NCBI RefSeq assembly: GCF_000975095.1
Contig: NZ_BBRD01000001.1
Span: 2,313,467 to 2,377,466, forward strand
Length of the DNA stretch: 64,000 bases
Direction of reading: 5' to 3'
Origin: Demequina aestuarii
Lineage (GTDB): Bacteria; Actinomycetota; Actinomycetes; Actinomycetales; Demequinaceae
Within the stretch, counting starts at the first letter, position 1. The number at the start of each line of letters is the position of its first letter. Below the pieces are notes generated by a model that was not told the DNA's origin, did no database searches, and saw nothing but the letters and a program-made list of their open reading frames with translations. A program made the translations under genes and the position numbers. Positions 9,200 to 19,214 of the stretch are shown piece after piece.

Positions 9200-10366
9200 T
9201 CAGGATATCCGTACGTCCCCGACCGAGGACCGCTCGGGCAGGTGCGCGATCACCGTGGTCCCGCGTGCGCTCACTCGGATCGGCCCTTCGCTGTGGCGGG
9301 CGAAGACCGCCTGGCCGCGCTGGAGCGACGTCGACTCCGCGGCGCACGCGAGAGAGGCCTCCCCCTGGACGACGAGCACCACGCGCGGACCCGCAGGGAC
9401 CTCCGCGTGCCCGTCGGTGACCACCGTCAGCGCGAACTCGTCGGCCTCCGACAGCAAGGTCACCGCGGCGCCCGTCACCTGCGTGTGGGGGCGCGCGGCG
9501 GGAGCCGAGCGAGTCGACGCGAGAGAAAGCAGCAACGGCACATCGACGTGCTTGGGCGTGAGACCCGCACGCACCACGTTGTCCGAGTTCGCCATCACCT
9601 CGATGCCCAGTCCCGCCTGATAGCTGTGCAGCACGCCCGCGCCGATGAAGAGCGACTCGCCCGCCGCGAGGTCCACCACGTTCAGAGCGAGCGCCACGAT
9701 CGCCCCAGCGTCGCCGGGAAACGCCGCCAGCGCATCGGCGCTCACCCGGAGCGAAGAGCCCTCGGGCGCGGCACTCCCCCGCTCGGCAAGGGCCGCGAGG
9801 GTCTCGGCGTCGCCGGCACCGGCGAAGGCGAGCGAGATGAAGTCCGAGATGTCGTCCGTCAGCACCCCGGCCAAGCGCTTCGCCCCGGCCGTGCCCAACG
9901 ATTCGAGATCGGCGCGCAGCTCGTGCACGGGACGGACCCCGGCGAGCACCCGCAGCGACGTCAGCGCGAAGACCATCTCAGGCTTGTGAAAGGGGTCCTC
10001 GAACGCGTAGGAGGTGGCCGCCGCGTCCCGCCGCTCCTCCTCAAAGCCCGCGCGGGCCTGAGACGTCGTGGGGTGCACCTGGATCGACAATGGCTTGTTG
10101 ATCGCGAGCAGCTTCAACAGGAACGGCAACCGGTCTCCCCATCGCCGCGCACAGTCCCCGCCCAGGCACGACTCGGCCTGTGCCGCGATGAGCGCATCGA
10201 GGCGCTCGACGCCATCCGGGGTGTGCGCCACGGACGGGCCGCTCTCGTGAGCGCCCCACCAGGCTTCGGCGATCGGCGCCCCCGTCGGCTCGAGGCCCAA
10301 GAGGCCTGCGATGTCGTCCGTCGTGCCCCACGCGTAGCCGCGCAGCTCGGGCGTGATGAGATGCAT
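9200..10366 (-). CDS. manA: Mannose-6-phosphate isomerase
   Basis: This 388-residue type I zinc phosphomannose isomerase interconverts fructose-6-phosphate and mannose-6-phosphate, the entry to GDP-mannose. Visible zinc-site motifs are SIQVHPTTSQA and DPFHKPEM; later conserved blocks are GVLHSYQAGLGIEVMANSDN and the Arg in VRAGLTPKHVDV. The start is ATG at 10366 (MHLITPELRGYAWG); in-frame Met codons upstream would overlap the intergenic promoter region. It is the first gene of manA-ugd-ideR and is divergent from serC, 42 bp away. Confidence 0.93.
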   Translation of the reverse strand: MHLITPELRGYAWGTTDDIAGLLGLEPTGAPIAEAWWGAHESGPSVAHTPDGVERLDALIAAQAESCLGGDCARRWGDRLPFLLKLLAINKPLSIQVHPTTSQARAGFEEERRDAAATSYAFEDPFHKPEMVFALTSLRVLAGVRPVHELRADLESLGTAGAKRLAGVLTDDISDFISLAFAGAGDAETLAALAERGSAAPEGSSLRVSADALAAFPGDAGAIVALALNVVDLAAGESLFIGAGVLHSYQAGLGIEVMANSDNVVRAGLTPKHVDVPLLLSLASTRSAPAARPHTQVTGAAVTLLSEADEFALTVVTDGHAEVPAGPRVVLVVQGEASLACAAESTSLQRGQAVFARHSEGPIRVSARGTTVIAHLPERSSVGDVRIS

Positions 10367-10408
10367 GCACGACAGTGTGCCAGCCATGGCCGCCACTACT
10401 CTGGTGCC

Positions 10409-11533
10409 ATGTCGCCAGAACTCGTCATCCCTGCTGACCTCCTGCCTCGGGACGGCCGCTTCGGCTCCGGACCGTCACGCGTGCGCGACGCGCAGGTCCA
10501 GGCCCTCGTCGACGCGCAGCCGGGCGTTCTCGGCACATCGCACCGGCAGGCCCCCGTCAAGGATCTTGTGGGAGCGGTGCGCGCCGGCCTGAGCGCCTTC
10601 TACTCGCTGCCAGACGGCTACGAGGTCCTCCTCGGCAACGGCGGCTCGACGTCGTTCTGGGACGCCGCGACCTTCTCTCTCGTGGAACGGCGTGCGCAGC
10701 ACTGCGCCTTCGGGGAGTTCGGGGCGAAGTTCGCCAAGGCCACTGCGGCCGCACCGTTCCTGGAGGACTCCGAGTTGATCGAGGCTCCGGCAGGCGACGT
10801 CGCGGTGCCCGCCGCCTCCGATGGGGTCGACGTCTATGCGTGGCCCCACAACGAGACCTCGACGGGAGCCATGGCACCGGCAGTGCGGCCGGACGGCATC
10901 GGCGACGCGCTCACCGTGATCGACGGCACCTCGGCGGCGGGCGGCCTGAGGCTCGACCCCGCTCAGGCCGACGTGTACTACTTCGCTCCCCAGAAGAGCT
11001 TCGGCTCCGACGGCGGGTTGTGGCTCGCATTGGTGTCCCCTGCCGCGATCGAGCGGATCGAGAGCGTCGCCGCCTCCGGCCGCTGGATTCCCGCCACCCT
11101 GGACCTCGCGGCCGCCCTCGAGAACTCACGCGCCAACCAGACCCTGAACACGCCGGCTGTCGCGACGCTGGTGATGATGGCGGAGCAGCTGCGCTGGCTG
11201 AACGAGAACGGCGGCATGGCGTTCGCGGCCGACCGCACCGACGAGTCGGCGCGCCGCGTTTATCAGTGGGCCGACGCCTCTGAATACGCTGAGACGTTCG
11301 TCACAAAGCCTTCTGCACGCTCCACAGTCGTGGCTACTGTCGATCTGCTCCCTTCGGTGGATTCGTCCGTTCTGCGGACCATCCTCCGCCGCCAGGGAGT
11401 CGTGGACATCGATCCGTACCGCAAGCTCGGTCGCAACCAGATCCGTGTCGGGATGTTCCCCGCCGTGGATCCGGACGACGTCTCTGCGCTCACGGACAGC
11501 ATCGACTGGATTGTGGAGAGATTGACGACATGA
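10409..11533 (+). CDS. serC: Phosphoserine aminotransferase
   Basis: This 374-residue PLP-dependent class V aminotransferase converts 3-phosphohydroxypyruvate to phosphoserine in serine synthesis. The N-terminal FGSGPSRVRDAQVQAL, LGTSHRQAPVK and LLGNGGSTSFWDAA are characteristic of the actinobacterial SerC branch. The PLP lysine is in YYFAPQKSFGSDGGLW. The C-terminus GRNQIRVGMFPAVDPDDVSAL is complete. The ATG at 10409 begins MSPELVIPADLLPRDGRFGSG. Its stop overlaps the next gene start by four bases (ATGA). Confidence 0.95.
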   Translation: MSPELVIPADLLPRDGRFGSGPSRVRDAQVQALVDAQPGVLGTSHRQAPVKDLVGAVRAGLSAFYSLPDGYEVLLGNGGSTSFWDAATFSLVERRAQHCAFGEFGAKFAKATAAAPFLEDSELIEAPAGDVAVPAASDGVDVYAWPHNETSTGAMAPAVRPDGIGDALTVIDGTSAAGGLRLDPAQADVYYFAPQKSFGSDGGLWLALVSPAAIERIESVAASGRWIPATLDLAAALENSRANQTLNTPAVATLVMMAEQLRWLNENGGMAFAADRTDESARRVYQWADASEYAETFVTKPSARSTVVATVDLLPSVDSSVLRTILRRQGVVDIDPYRKLGRNQIRVGMFPAVDPDDVSALTDSIDWIVERLTT

Positions 11534-12363
11534 GCTCACAGCAGGAGTCCCCAGGGGACGAGCGGCGCGGACGCCGTCCCCTCACGGCCTTCCTGCTGGC
11601 CTCCGTGCCGCTCGTCCTCGCTGGCGTGGGCGGCACCGTCGCCGCGAACCTCGCGCCTGACACCATCACCACGCCCGCCACTGCACCGGTCGAAGAGTCG
11701 GCTCAAGAGGTGGCCGCCGTCGAGCGCACCACCGACGTGCTTCCTGCCGTCGTGGCCCCTCAGATCGCGGCGGACACCACCACCGTCCCGCAGATCTCGG
11801 TGTCCTTCGCGCCCGAACCCGAGCCCGCACCTGCGCCTGTCGCGCGGTCGGGAGCCGGCCGGTCCGGGGGCGGCTCGTCCTCCACGGGGTCCGGCTCCAC
11901 CGCGGCCTCCTCCGGGTCGGCCTCGAAGCCCGCACCTCGTCAGACCTCCGACTCGTACTGCGCATCCCCCTCCTCGCCGTACTCCGCCGGCGGCTCGGTC
12001 AAGGGCCTGCTGACGGCAGCGAATAAGGAGCGCGCACGCATCGGCGTGGGCGCCATGTCATGGTCGGGGAGCCTCGCGTCCGCCGCGAACAGCTGGTCGC
12101 AGGCGATGGCGGGCCGCGACGACTCGGGCTCCGGGAGCGCGCTGGCGCACAACCCGAACCGTCCAGGCGCTGAGAACGTCGCGGTGAGCGGCTCCTCCGG
12201 CGGCATGTCGATGGGAACCGCCATCAACAAGGCGCACGCGGGATGGATGTACTCCGGCGGCCACTGCCGCAACATCATGAACCCGAGCTACTCGACCATG
12301 GGCGCAGGCGCCGCGTCGACGGCCAACGGCAACGCCGTCTATACCACCGCGAACTTCCGCTGA
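11530..12363 (+). CDS. Secreted CAP/SCP-domain protein
   Basis: This 277-residue exported protein has a basic N-terminus, a single hydrophobic signal or anchor (about 18-42), a long Ser/Gly/Pro linker, and a C-terminal CAP (SCP/TAPS) domain (about 150-277). The domain begins LLTAANKERARIGVGAMSWSGSLASAA, with AHNPNRPGAENVAVS and GWMYSGGHCRNIMNPSYSTMGAGAA as the conserved CAP blocks. CAP proteins act outside the cell; their bacterial role is mostly unknown. ATGA overlap with serC makes the pair translationally coupled, an odd partnership for a biosynthetic enzyme. Confidence 0.88.
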   Translation: MSSQQESPGDERRGRRPLTAFLLASVPLVLAGVGGTVAANLAPDTITTPATAPVEESAQEVAAVERTTDVLPAVVAPQIAADTTTVPQISVSFAPEPEPAPAPVARSGAGRSGGGSSSTGSGSTAASSGSASKPAPRQTSDSYCASPSSPYSAGGSVKGLLTAANKERARIGVGAMSWSGSLASAANSWSQAMAGRDDSGSGSALAHNPNRPGAENVAVSGSSGGMSMGTAINKAHAGWMYSGGHCRNIMNPSYSTMGAGAASTANGNAVYTTANFR

Positions 12364-12404
12364 TCTGACGGGCGGGTCCGCTCGTCACCGTCAGTCAGCG
12401 TGGG

Positions 12405-13454
12405 TCAGCGATCGTGGCGCGCGTCGGCGTCCGCGCCGCCGTCCTGCGGGACACTCTGAGCGTCGATCTCCGATGCCGTGGGCTCCTGAGCGCTCTCAAC
12501 GTCCGTATCCCCAGCGGACGACTCCGCCGCCAGCTGCGCGCCCTGGTCGCCGTCGGACGGCGCCTCGGGCGCCGCACCTGCCGGAGCGCTGGGTGCCACG
12601 GTCTCCGAGGCCTCGGATACGTCCGCGTCGTCGGCGCTGGAGTCAGCAGTGGTGGACTCCGGGGTAGCGGACTCCGCCCCGCTGGGTTCGGTCGTCACCG
12701 ACTCATCCGGCTCATCCTGATCGTCAAGACGCACGGCGTCGGCGGCGTCCGTGTCGATGACGGGGTCGGGAGCGGGCCACTTGGAGGTCTGCTTCTCGAC
12801 GTCCGTCTGCGAGTGGGCTCCACAGCCATGGTCCACGGACACCACGCGACCGTCCGACGGTGACCACTCGTTGGCGCACGCGCCGAAGGCCGCCCGCATC
12901 GAGCCGGAGAGCGGAAGGAAGAAGGCGCAGGTCGAGCAGGGCGCGGTCGAGGCGATCGCGGACGCCGCAGTGGGACCGTGCGATCCGCGGTACCAGCGCT
13001 CGGCGGCGCTGTCGCGACCCTCGGGGGCCAGCACCCGCTCCCGTCCGAGCCCCAACTCCCAGATCTCGAGATCGTCGGCGTCCTCGCCAGTCGCCTCGTA
13101 GCCCGGCATCAGACGCTGGTCCTCGATGATCAGCGGCAGCACCATGGAGGGTTCGAGGTCTCCCGGGCGCACCCGGTCCGCCCACGGCACCCAGGACGGC
13201 GCGAGCAGCGCGTCGTCGGCGGGGATCAGGTGGGCCTCGCAGACGGTGGCATCGCGTCCACGCGGGGGGCGTGCGACCGTCACGGCCCACACCCAGCCGC
13301 GGTAGCCCGGCAGGGTGCACGCGAAGAGGTGGGTCAGGAGCCGGTCGGCGTCGTCGGACGCCGACACGTGCTCGCCTACGGCGCCGCGGTCACCCGCGGC
13401 CTCGACGGCCGCCTCATAGGCGAGATCGACGGCCTTCTCCAGAACTGCATCCAT
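12405..13454 (-). CDS. DUF3027 protein with acidic tail
   Basis: This 349-residue actinobacterial conserved protein is of unknown function. Residues 1-230 match the DUF3027 type, with GYRGWVWAVTVARPPRG, APSWVPWADRVRPGDLEPSMVLP and a Cys cluster (CSTCAFFLPLSGSM, then FGACANEWSPSDGRVVS and HGCGAHSQT) that could bind metal. The last 110 residues are a disordered acidic Ser/Ala/Glu tail. The start is ATG at 13454; a TTG at 13466 is possible but sits one base from the GGAGG. It begins 8 bp past the cold-shock gene stop, so the two are probably cotranscribed. Confidence 0.85.
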   Translation of the reverse strand: MDAVLEKAVDLAYEAAVEAAGDRGAVGEHVSASDDADRLLTHLFACTLPGYRGWVWAVTVARPPRGRDATVCEAHLIPADDALLAPSWVPWADRVRPGDLEPSMVLPLIIEDQRLMPGYEATGEDADDLEIWELGLGRERVLAPEGRDSAAERWYRGSHGPTAASAIASTAPCSTCAFFLPLSGSMRAAFGACANEWSPSDGRVVSVDHGCGAHSQTDVEKQTSKWPAPDPVIDTDAADAVRLDDQDEPDESVTTEPSGAESATPESTTADSSADDADVSEASETVAPSAPAGAAPEAPSDGDQGAQLAAESSAGDTDVESAQEPTASEIDAQSVPQDGGADADARHDR

Positions 13455-13462
13455 CGGTGGGC

Positions 13463-13846
13463 TCAAGCCTCCAGCTGGTCGGCGACGGCGCGCAGCACGG
13501 ACGCGACCTTGCGCCCCTTGGCCTGGTCGGGGTAGCGGCCCGTGCGAAGCGAGGTCGAGACGCCGTCGAGCATCTTGATGAGGTCCTCGACGATCACCGT
13601 CATGTCGTCAGGGCTCTTGCGCAGGCCCTGAGACACGGTGGGGGCCGACTCGAGGATCGTGACGGTCATGGCGGACGGGCCGCGCTTGCCGTCGGCGACC
13701 GAGTAGTCGACGCGGGAGCCGGGACGGGGCGCCGTCACGCCGGCCGGCAGGGCGGAGGCGTGCAGGAAGACCTCATCGCCGTCGTCGCTCGCGATGAAGC
13801 CGAACCCCTTGTCGGTGTCGAACCACTTCACTTTGCCGGTGGGCAC
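13463..13846 (-). CDS. Cold-shock domain protein
   Basis: This 127-residue protein has an N-terminal OB-fold cold-shock domain (1-66) with both RNA-binding motifs, KGFGFIA and DEVFLHAS. About 60 further residues of unknown role form a helical C-terminal extension. Single-domain Csp proteins are about 67 residues, so this is the longer actinobacterial type. It probably binds single-stranded RNA or DNA. The start is GTG (13846) following GAGGT. It is the first gene of a pair with the DUF3027 gene. Confidence 0.9.
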   Translation of the reverse strand: MPTGKVKWFDTDKGFGFIASDDGDEVFLHASALPAGVTAPRPGSRVDYSVADGKRGPSAMTVTILESAPTVSQGLRKSPDDMTVIVEDLIKMLDGVSTSLRTGRYPDQAKGRKVASVLRAVADQLEA

Positions 13847-14001
13847 ATCAACCTCGCGTGTTGCTCAGGCGCCGCGTATTCGGCGCGCTCCCAGTCTACC
13901 CATGGGCGGCCAGACGCCCGATGCGGGGAGGCGGCAGCGGGACGCGCCCCGAAGGTGCGTTGCACGGATGAGCGGCGGGGTCCACACTGAGGGGATCATG
14001 C

Positions 14002-14727
14002 ATGTCGATGGCAACTGAGGTACTCATGTCCCCGTCCGAGGTTTCCTCGTGGCTCGTCCCGTCGTTCGCGCGCTCGGTGACCAGCGCGGGCGGCACCGCT
14101 CCGCAGCAGGACATCGAGGCTGCGGCGCTACGCCTGCTTGCGCGCTGGAACGAGCCCGAGCGCAGCTACCACGGCGTCGCACACCTGGTCGACCTCCTTC
14201 AGCACGTCGACGAACTCAAGCAGGAGACACACAACCTTGATGCCGTCAGGCTGGCCGCGTGGTACCACGGCGCCGTGTTCGACGCCGCGGAGTCCGCGGC
14301 CTACGCGCGCCGGGGGGGAGAGGACGAGGCCGCAAGCGCCGAGCTCGCACGCGCAGAGCTGTCGGCGCTCGGAGTCCCAGAGCCGGCCGTGAGCGCCGTC
14401 GCCACGATGGTGGCGGGGCTGGCCCGGCACTCCGCGCCGGGCGACGGGGGTGACAGCGCTGTGCTGTCTGATGCGGACCTCGCGATTCTCGCGTCCGACC
14501 CTCAGCGCTACCGGCAGTACCTCACCAAGGTGCGCGAAGAGTATGCCCACATCCCTGCGCACGACTATCTTGCGGCCCGCAAGGCGATCGTGGGCCGGCT
14601 GCTGTCCCGGTCGCCTCTCTACACGAGCCCACTCGGGCGCGGGTGGGAGCGTCAGGCCCGGGAGAACCTCACGGCGGAACTTGCGCGCATCGACCGCGAG
14701 ATGGCGTCCACCGCCCCCACCACGTAG
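14002..14727 (+). CDS. Predicted HD-superfamily metal-dependent hydrolase
   Basis: This 241-residue protein is of the HD-like phosphohydrolase group COG4339. The segment ERSYHGVAHLVDLL supplies the first His pair and LAAWYHGAVFD the HD-like metal site, with AGLARHSA as a later His. The substrate is unknown. The start is ATG at 14002, seven bases after GAGGGG; a second ATG lies two codons later. It is divergent from the cold-shock gene and is followed by unrelated genes on the same strand. Confidence 0.8.
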   Translation: MSMATEVLMSPSEVSSWLVPSFARSVTSAGGTAPQQDIEAAALRLLARWNEPERSYHGVAHLVDLLQHVDELKQETHNLDAVRLAAWYHGAVFDAAESAAYARRGGEDEAASAELARAELSALGVPEPAVSAVATMVAGLARHSAPGDGGDSAVLSDADLAILASDPQRYRQYLTKVREEYAHIPAHDYLAARKAIVGRLLSRSPLYTSPLGRGWERQARENLTAELARIDREMASTAPTT

Positions 14728-14878
14728 GAAGAAGCCGCGCCGCCGCGGCTCGTCACCACTCACGGGGTCCGGCAGCTATCCACACGCTCGAGATCTCACC
14801 CTCCGCCGCCTCGGCGCCCTCGCCTAGCGTCGGGACCAGTCGCGACGACCGTCGCGCTGCGACACGAGGAGGACCCCC

Positions 14879-15172
14879 ATGACCCGCTATCACGTCGACG
14901 CCGCCGAGGTGGCACACGCATCGTCCCGCGCCTCTGCCAGCGCCGAGACCATCCGGGGTGAAGTGGCCGCGATGATGGGCCACCTCACGGCGCTCGAGGG
15001 GTCCTGGCAGGGAGGAGCGGCGACGGCCTTCGCTGGAGTGCTCGATCAGTGGCGCGGCGCTCAGGTCCAGGTGGAGCAGGCCCTCGACGCCCTGACGGTC
15101 GCACTGTCGCAGGCAGCGGAGCACTATCAGAGCGCCGAGGACACGGCGGCGCGGCTGTTCACAGCGCGCTAG
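14879..15172 (+). CDS. WXG100-family protein
   Basis: This 97-residue helical hairpin protein carries WQG in EGSWQGGAATAF at the turn, matching the WXG100 (ESAT-6-like) family exported by type VII systems. A consensus YxxxD/E-like export signal is plausible in HYQSAEDTA near the C-terminus. The ribosome site GAGGAGG is seven bases before the ATG. No EccC ATPase, partner WXG100 gene or large toxin lies in the window, so it is an orphan here. Confidence 0.85.
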   Translation: MTRYHVDAAEVAHASSRASASAETIRGEVAAMMGHLTALEGSWQGGAATAFAGVLDQWRGAQVQVEQALDALTVALSQAAEHYQSAEDTAARLFTAR

Positions 15173-15212
15173 CGAGCGGCCACACCCACGAACGTGGGCG
15201 TACTCTCGCCGG

Positions 15213-15488
15213 ATGACCCTCTACCTCGACCCGCCGCTCTGGCCGCGCCACGGAAAGGTCTGGGGTCACCTGGTGTCCGATGCGTCGGTCGAGGAGCTGC
15301 TCGCCTTCGCCGCAGGCGCCGGAATCCCTGAACGCGCCTTCGACCGAGATCACGTTGACGTGCCCGCCGACATGTACCCGCGGCTGGTGGAGCTGGGCGC
15401 GGTGCTCGTGGACTCGAGAGAGCTCGTGCGGCGTCTGCGCGCGTCGGGACTGCGGGTGACGGCCGCCGAGCGCCACGGTCGCAGCTGA
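15213..15488 (+). CDS. DUF4031 protein
   Basis: This 91-residue conserved small protein matches the DUF4031 type with LYLDPPLWPRHGKVWGHLVSD near the N-terminus and FDRDHVDVPADMYPRLVELGA in the middle. The conserved Asp, His and Trp residues suggest an enzyme or metal-binding fold, but function is unknown. It follows the WXG100 gene by 40 bp on the same strand and is convergent with groEL, from which a strong hairpin separates it. Confidence 0.82.
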   Translation: MTLYLDPPLWPRHGKVWGHLVSDASVEELLAFAAGAGIPERAFDRDHVDVPADMYPRLVELGAVLVDSRELVRRLRASGLRVTAAERHGRS

Positions 15489-15550
15489 GGGGCGACCGCG
15501 GCAGTCGGTGCCGGCCGCCCCCCTCCCGGATGACACGAGGCCGGACGCAC

Positions 15551-15582
15551 GAAGGCCCCCGAGAGAGCTCTCGGGGGCCTTC
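15551..15582. terminator. Bidirectional hairpin between DUF4031 gene and groEL
   Basis: Near-perfect palindrome GAAGGCCCCCGAGAG ... CTCTCGGGGGCCTTC between convergent genes, 23 bp past the groEL stop. It can end transcription in both directions. Confidence 0.85.
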
Positions 15583-15605
15583 GAGTACGGCTGGTGCGGA
15601 CGGGC

Positions 15606-17234
<1,629 letters not shown>

Positions 17235-17345
17235 TCAGTAGTCCTCTTTCGATGCGTGGTGGCTCCGAGTCGCCCGCGACGGACGATGCCATCCGAGGCG
17301 TTCCCTTCACGCCACGAACCTGCACCTCGACCCGGGAGCCGATTT

Positions 17346-17372
17346 TTAGCACTCTCGTGTCGAGAGTGCTAA
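17346..17372. promoter_or_regulatory. CIRCE element (HrcA operator), perfect
   Basis: Exact TTAGCACTC-N9-GAGTGCTAA, the canonical HrcA-binding inverted repeat, 115 bp before the groEL start codon. It overlaps the predicted transcription start. Confidence 0.96.
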
Positions 17373-17377
17373 GAGCG

Positions 17378-17406
17378 ATTCTGGCACTCTCCCCGTCCGA
17401 GTGCAA
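17378..17406 (-). promoter_or_regulatory. Predicted groEL promoter
   Basis: On the minus strand TTGCAC (17401-17406), a 17-bp spacer and CAGAAT (17378-17383) form a plausible -35/-10 pair. The upstream CIRCE-like repeat overlaps most of it and the perfect CIRCE falls at the start point, so bound HrcA would block polymerase. Confidence 0.5.
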
Positions 17407-17407
17407 A
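17381..17407. promoter_or_regulatory. Second, imperfect CIRCE-like element
   Basis: CTGGCACTC-N9-GAGTGCAAA keeps the GCACTC/GAGTGC core and the exact 9-bp spacing of CIRCE, with changes only at the outer bases. It lies 8 bp upstream of the perfect copy, giving a tandem operator. Confidence 0.8.
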
Positions 17408-17502
17408 CCCTGCCCTGGGGGTTTCGCGCGTGGCATAGCGCCGATGCGCCGGCCCAGTCGGGCGCGCGGCGGCGCCGCGACTCCCGGCGCCAGGAGTGAG
17501 GG

Positions 17503-18123
17503 TCAGGCGCCCGGTTCCGACGCGAGCAGGACTTCGATCTCCGCACCGCCAGGGGTGTCGTCCATCTCCACCTGATCGATGCCCAGCCGCTCCGCGACGT
17601 CGGCGGCCGTGTCGGCGAGCCGCTCCTCGGAGTAGATCACTACGTTCGCATCGTCGGGGATCAGGCTCGAGGAGATGTTGTTCGCCTCGGTGTTGGTGTA
17701 GCCGGCGTCCACGAGGACCGCCTGCTGCTCACCCGCGAGGCCCTGGATCCCTGCACCGTTGCGCACGTGGACCTGGGCGTCGAAGAGGATCACCGGCTCC
17801 GGCTCCTCGGTCTCGCTCGGCGCGGGCGACGGCTCGGGGGCCTCAGACTCCGCGGGCGGCTGAGCACTCGCCGTCGGGGCACCGGACGGCTCATCCGTCG
17901 GAGTCACGGTGACGGTCGGAGTGGGGGCAGGGTCGCCCCCTCCCACGATGTCGCGGTTCCACAGCAAGGTGGCGATCCCGAACGCGACGGCACCGGCGAT
18001 GATGAAGGCCAGGAGCGGCGGAAGCACGCGGGTCCACCACGGCCGGGGGGCGCGATGCACGCCGACGGGGCCGCCTTCGGCGGCTATCTCGTCGAACTCG
18101 TCGCGCTCGTATGGCTGGGGCAC
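17503..18123 (-). CDS. Membrane protein with LytR C-terminal domain
   Basis: This 206-residue protein has a short cytoplasmic N-terminus, one membrane segment (about 32-55, VLPPLLAFIIAGAVAFGIAT), a Pro/Glu/Thr-rich extracellular linker and a LytR_C domain (about 112-200). The domain begins AQVHVRNGAGIQGLAGEQQAVLVDAGY, where VRNGAG is the hallmark. Such domains occur in cell-envelope proteins of actinobacteria; no catalytic LytR-CpsA-Psr domain is present. It lies nine bases after the DUF3263 gene, probably in one transcript. Confidence 0.85.
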   Translation of the reverse strand: MPQPYERDEFDEIAAEGGPVGVHRAPRPWWTRVLPPLLAFIIAGAVAFGIATLLWNRDIVGGGDPAPTPTVTVTPTDEPSGAPTASAQPPAESEAPEPSPAPSETEEPEPVILFDAQVHVRNGAGIQGLAGEQQAVLVDAGYTNTEANNISSSLIPDDANVVIYSEERLADTAADVAERLGIDQVEMDDTPGGAEIEVLLASEPGA

Positions 18124-18132
18124 GGGGTCACT

Positions 18133-18429
18133 CTAGCGAAGCGCAGCGGCATCGAACGCGCGAGTGGCGCGTCCCCGCTGACGTGCCGACCTCATGCGGC
18201 GCAGTCGCTTCACGAGCATCGGATCGAACTCGAGCGCGGCCTGGTCGTCGATCAAGGCACCCAGCACCTGGTAGTACTGCGTGCTGGTCATGCTGAACAT
18301 GTCGCGGATCGCATCCTCCTTAGCGCCCGCGAACTTCCACCACTTGCGTTCGAAACGGAGGATCTCGGCGTCGCGCTCGGACAGCTCGCCGACGACCGGT
18401 GCGTCGTCCACACGTGCGGCCTCACCCAT
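18133..18429 (-). CDS. DUF3263 protein
   Basis: This 98-residue conserved actinobacterial protein is of the DUF3263 type. [30 protein letters not shown] and [32 protein letters not shown] are diagnostic. The N-terminal half looks like a helix-turn-helix and the C-terminal tail is basic, so DNA binding is plausible but unproven. It is adjacent to the LytR_C gene, as in many relatives, and divergent from ung. Confidence 0.9.
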   Translation of the reverse strand: MGEAARVDDAPVVGELSERDAEILRFERKWWKFAGAKEDAIRDMFSMTSTQYYQVLGALIDDQAALEFDPMLVKRLRRMRSARQRGRATRAFDAAALR

Positions 18430-18497
18430 GGGGCACCTCCTCCTGCTCGATCACGTCCGCCTCAGACTACCGGCGAACTACACAACTGTCATTCAGG

Positions 18498-18507
18498 CGC
18501 ATCGGCC
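18498..18507 (-). repeat. GGCCGATGCG 10-mer (intergenic)
   Basis: One intergenic copy of the repeated 10-mer, on the minus strand, 26 bp before the ung start. Confidence 0.7.
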
Positions 18508-18533
18508 GGGCGCACGCGGCTACAGTGACGCCT

Positions 18534-19205
18534 ATGTCGCAGGCATGGCGCACCCAGGTCGCGGACGACTGGGCCGAGGCCCTGACACCGGTGGCCCCCG
18601 ACCTCGAACGCGTCGGCGCCTTCCTGCGGGAGGAGATCGCCGCGGGCCGAGGCTACCTCCCGGAGGCAGCCGCCATCCTGCGGGCCTTCGAGACGCCCCT
18701 CGCCGACGTGCGAGTGCTCATCGTGGGGCAGGATCCCTACCCGACGCCGGGCGACGCGGTCGGCCTCAGCTTCTCCGTCGCACCGGGCAGGCAGATGCCG
18801 CGGTCGCTCGTCAACATCGCACGGGAACTGCGCGAGGACACGGGCGAGACGCTGGCCAACGGCGACCTCTCCCGGTGGGCCGCGCAGGGAGTGATGCTGC
18901 TCAATCGGGTGCTGACCGTCGCGCCCGGTGCGGCCGGCTCCCATCGCCGCCAAGGCTGGGAGACGGTGACCGAGCATGCGATCCGCGCGCTCGCGGCGAG
19001 GCCTGGACCGCTCGTCGCCGTGCTGTGGGGGCGGGAGGCCCAGTCGCTTGCGCCGCTGCTCGGCGACGTCCCGCAGGTCGCGAGCGCACACCCGAGTCCC
19101 CTCAGTGCCTCGCGTGGATTCCTCGGCTCACGGCCATTCTCTCGCGTGAACGCCCTGTTGGCGGAGCAAGGAGCTCCGCCGATCGAGTGGGGAGACCCCG
19201 CGTGA
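18534..19205 (+). CDS. ung: Uracil-DNA glycosylase, family 1
   Basis: This 223-residue enzyme removes uracil from DNA to start base-excision repair. The water-activating motif is [18 protein letters not shown] (catalytic D67), and the minor-groove loop is [21 protein letters not shown]. Length and motif order match family 1 Ung. The start is ATG at 18534. It stands alone between divergent and convergent neighbours. Confidence 0.95.
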   Translation: MSQAWRTQVADDWAEALTPVAPDLERVGAFLREEIAAGRGYLPEAAAILRAFETPLADVRVLIVGQDPYPTPGDAVGLSFSVAPGRQMPRSLVNIARELREDTGETLANGDLSRWAAQGVMLLNRVLTVAPGAAGSHRRQGWETVTEHAIRALAARPGPLVAVLWGREAQSLAPLLGDVPQVASAHPSPLSASRGFLGSRPFSRVNALLAEQGAPPIEWGDPA

Positions 19206-19214
19206 GCCGGCGGC

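Noticed and set aside
12871-13600. CRISPR array or other regular repeats
   Set aside because: No regularly spaced direct repeats with unique spacers were seen here or anywhere in the window; low-complexity coding sequence explains the repetition.
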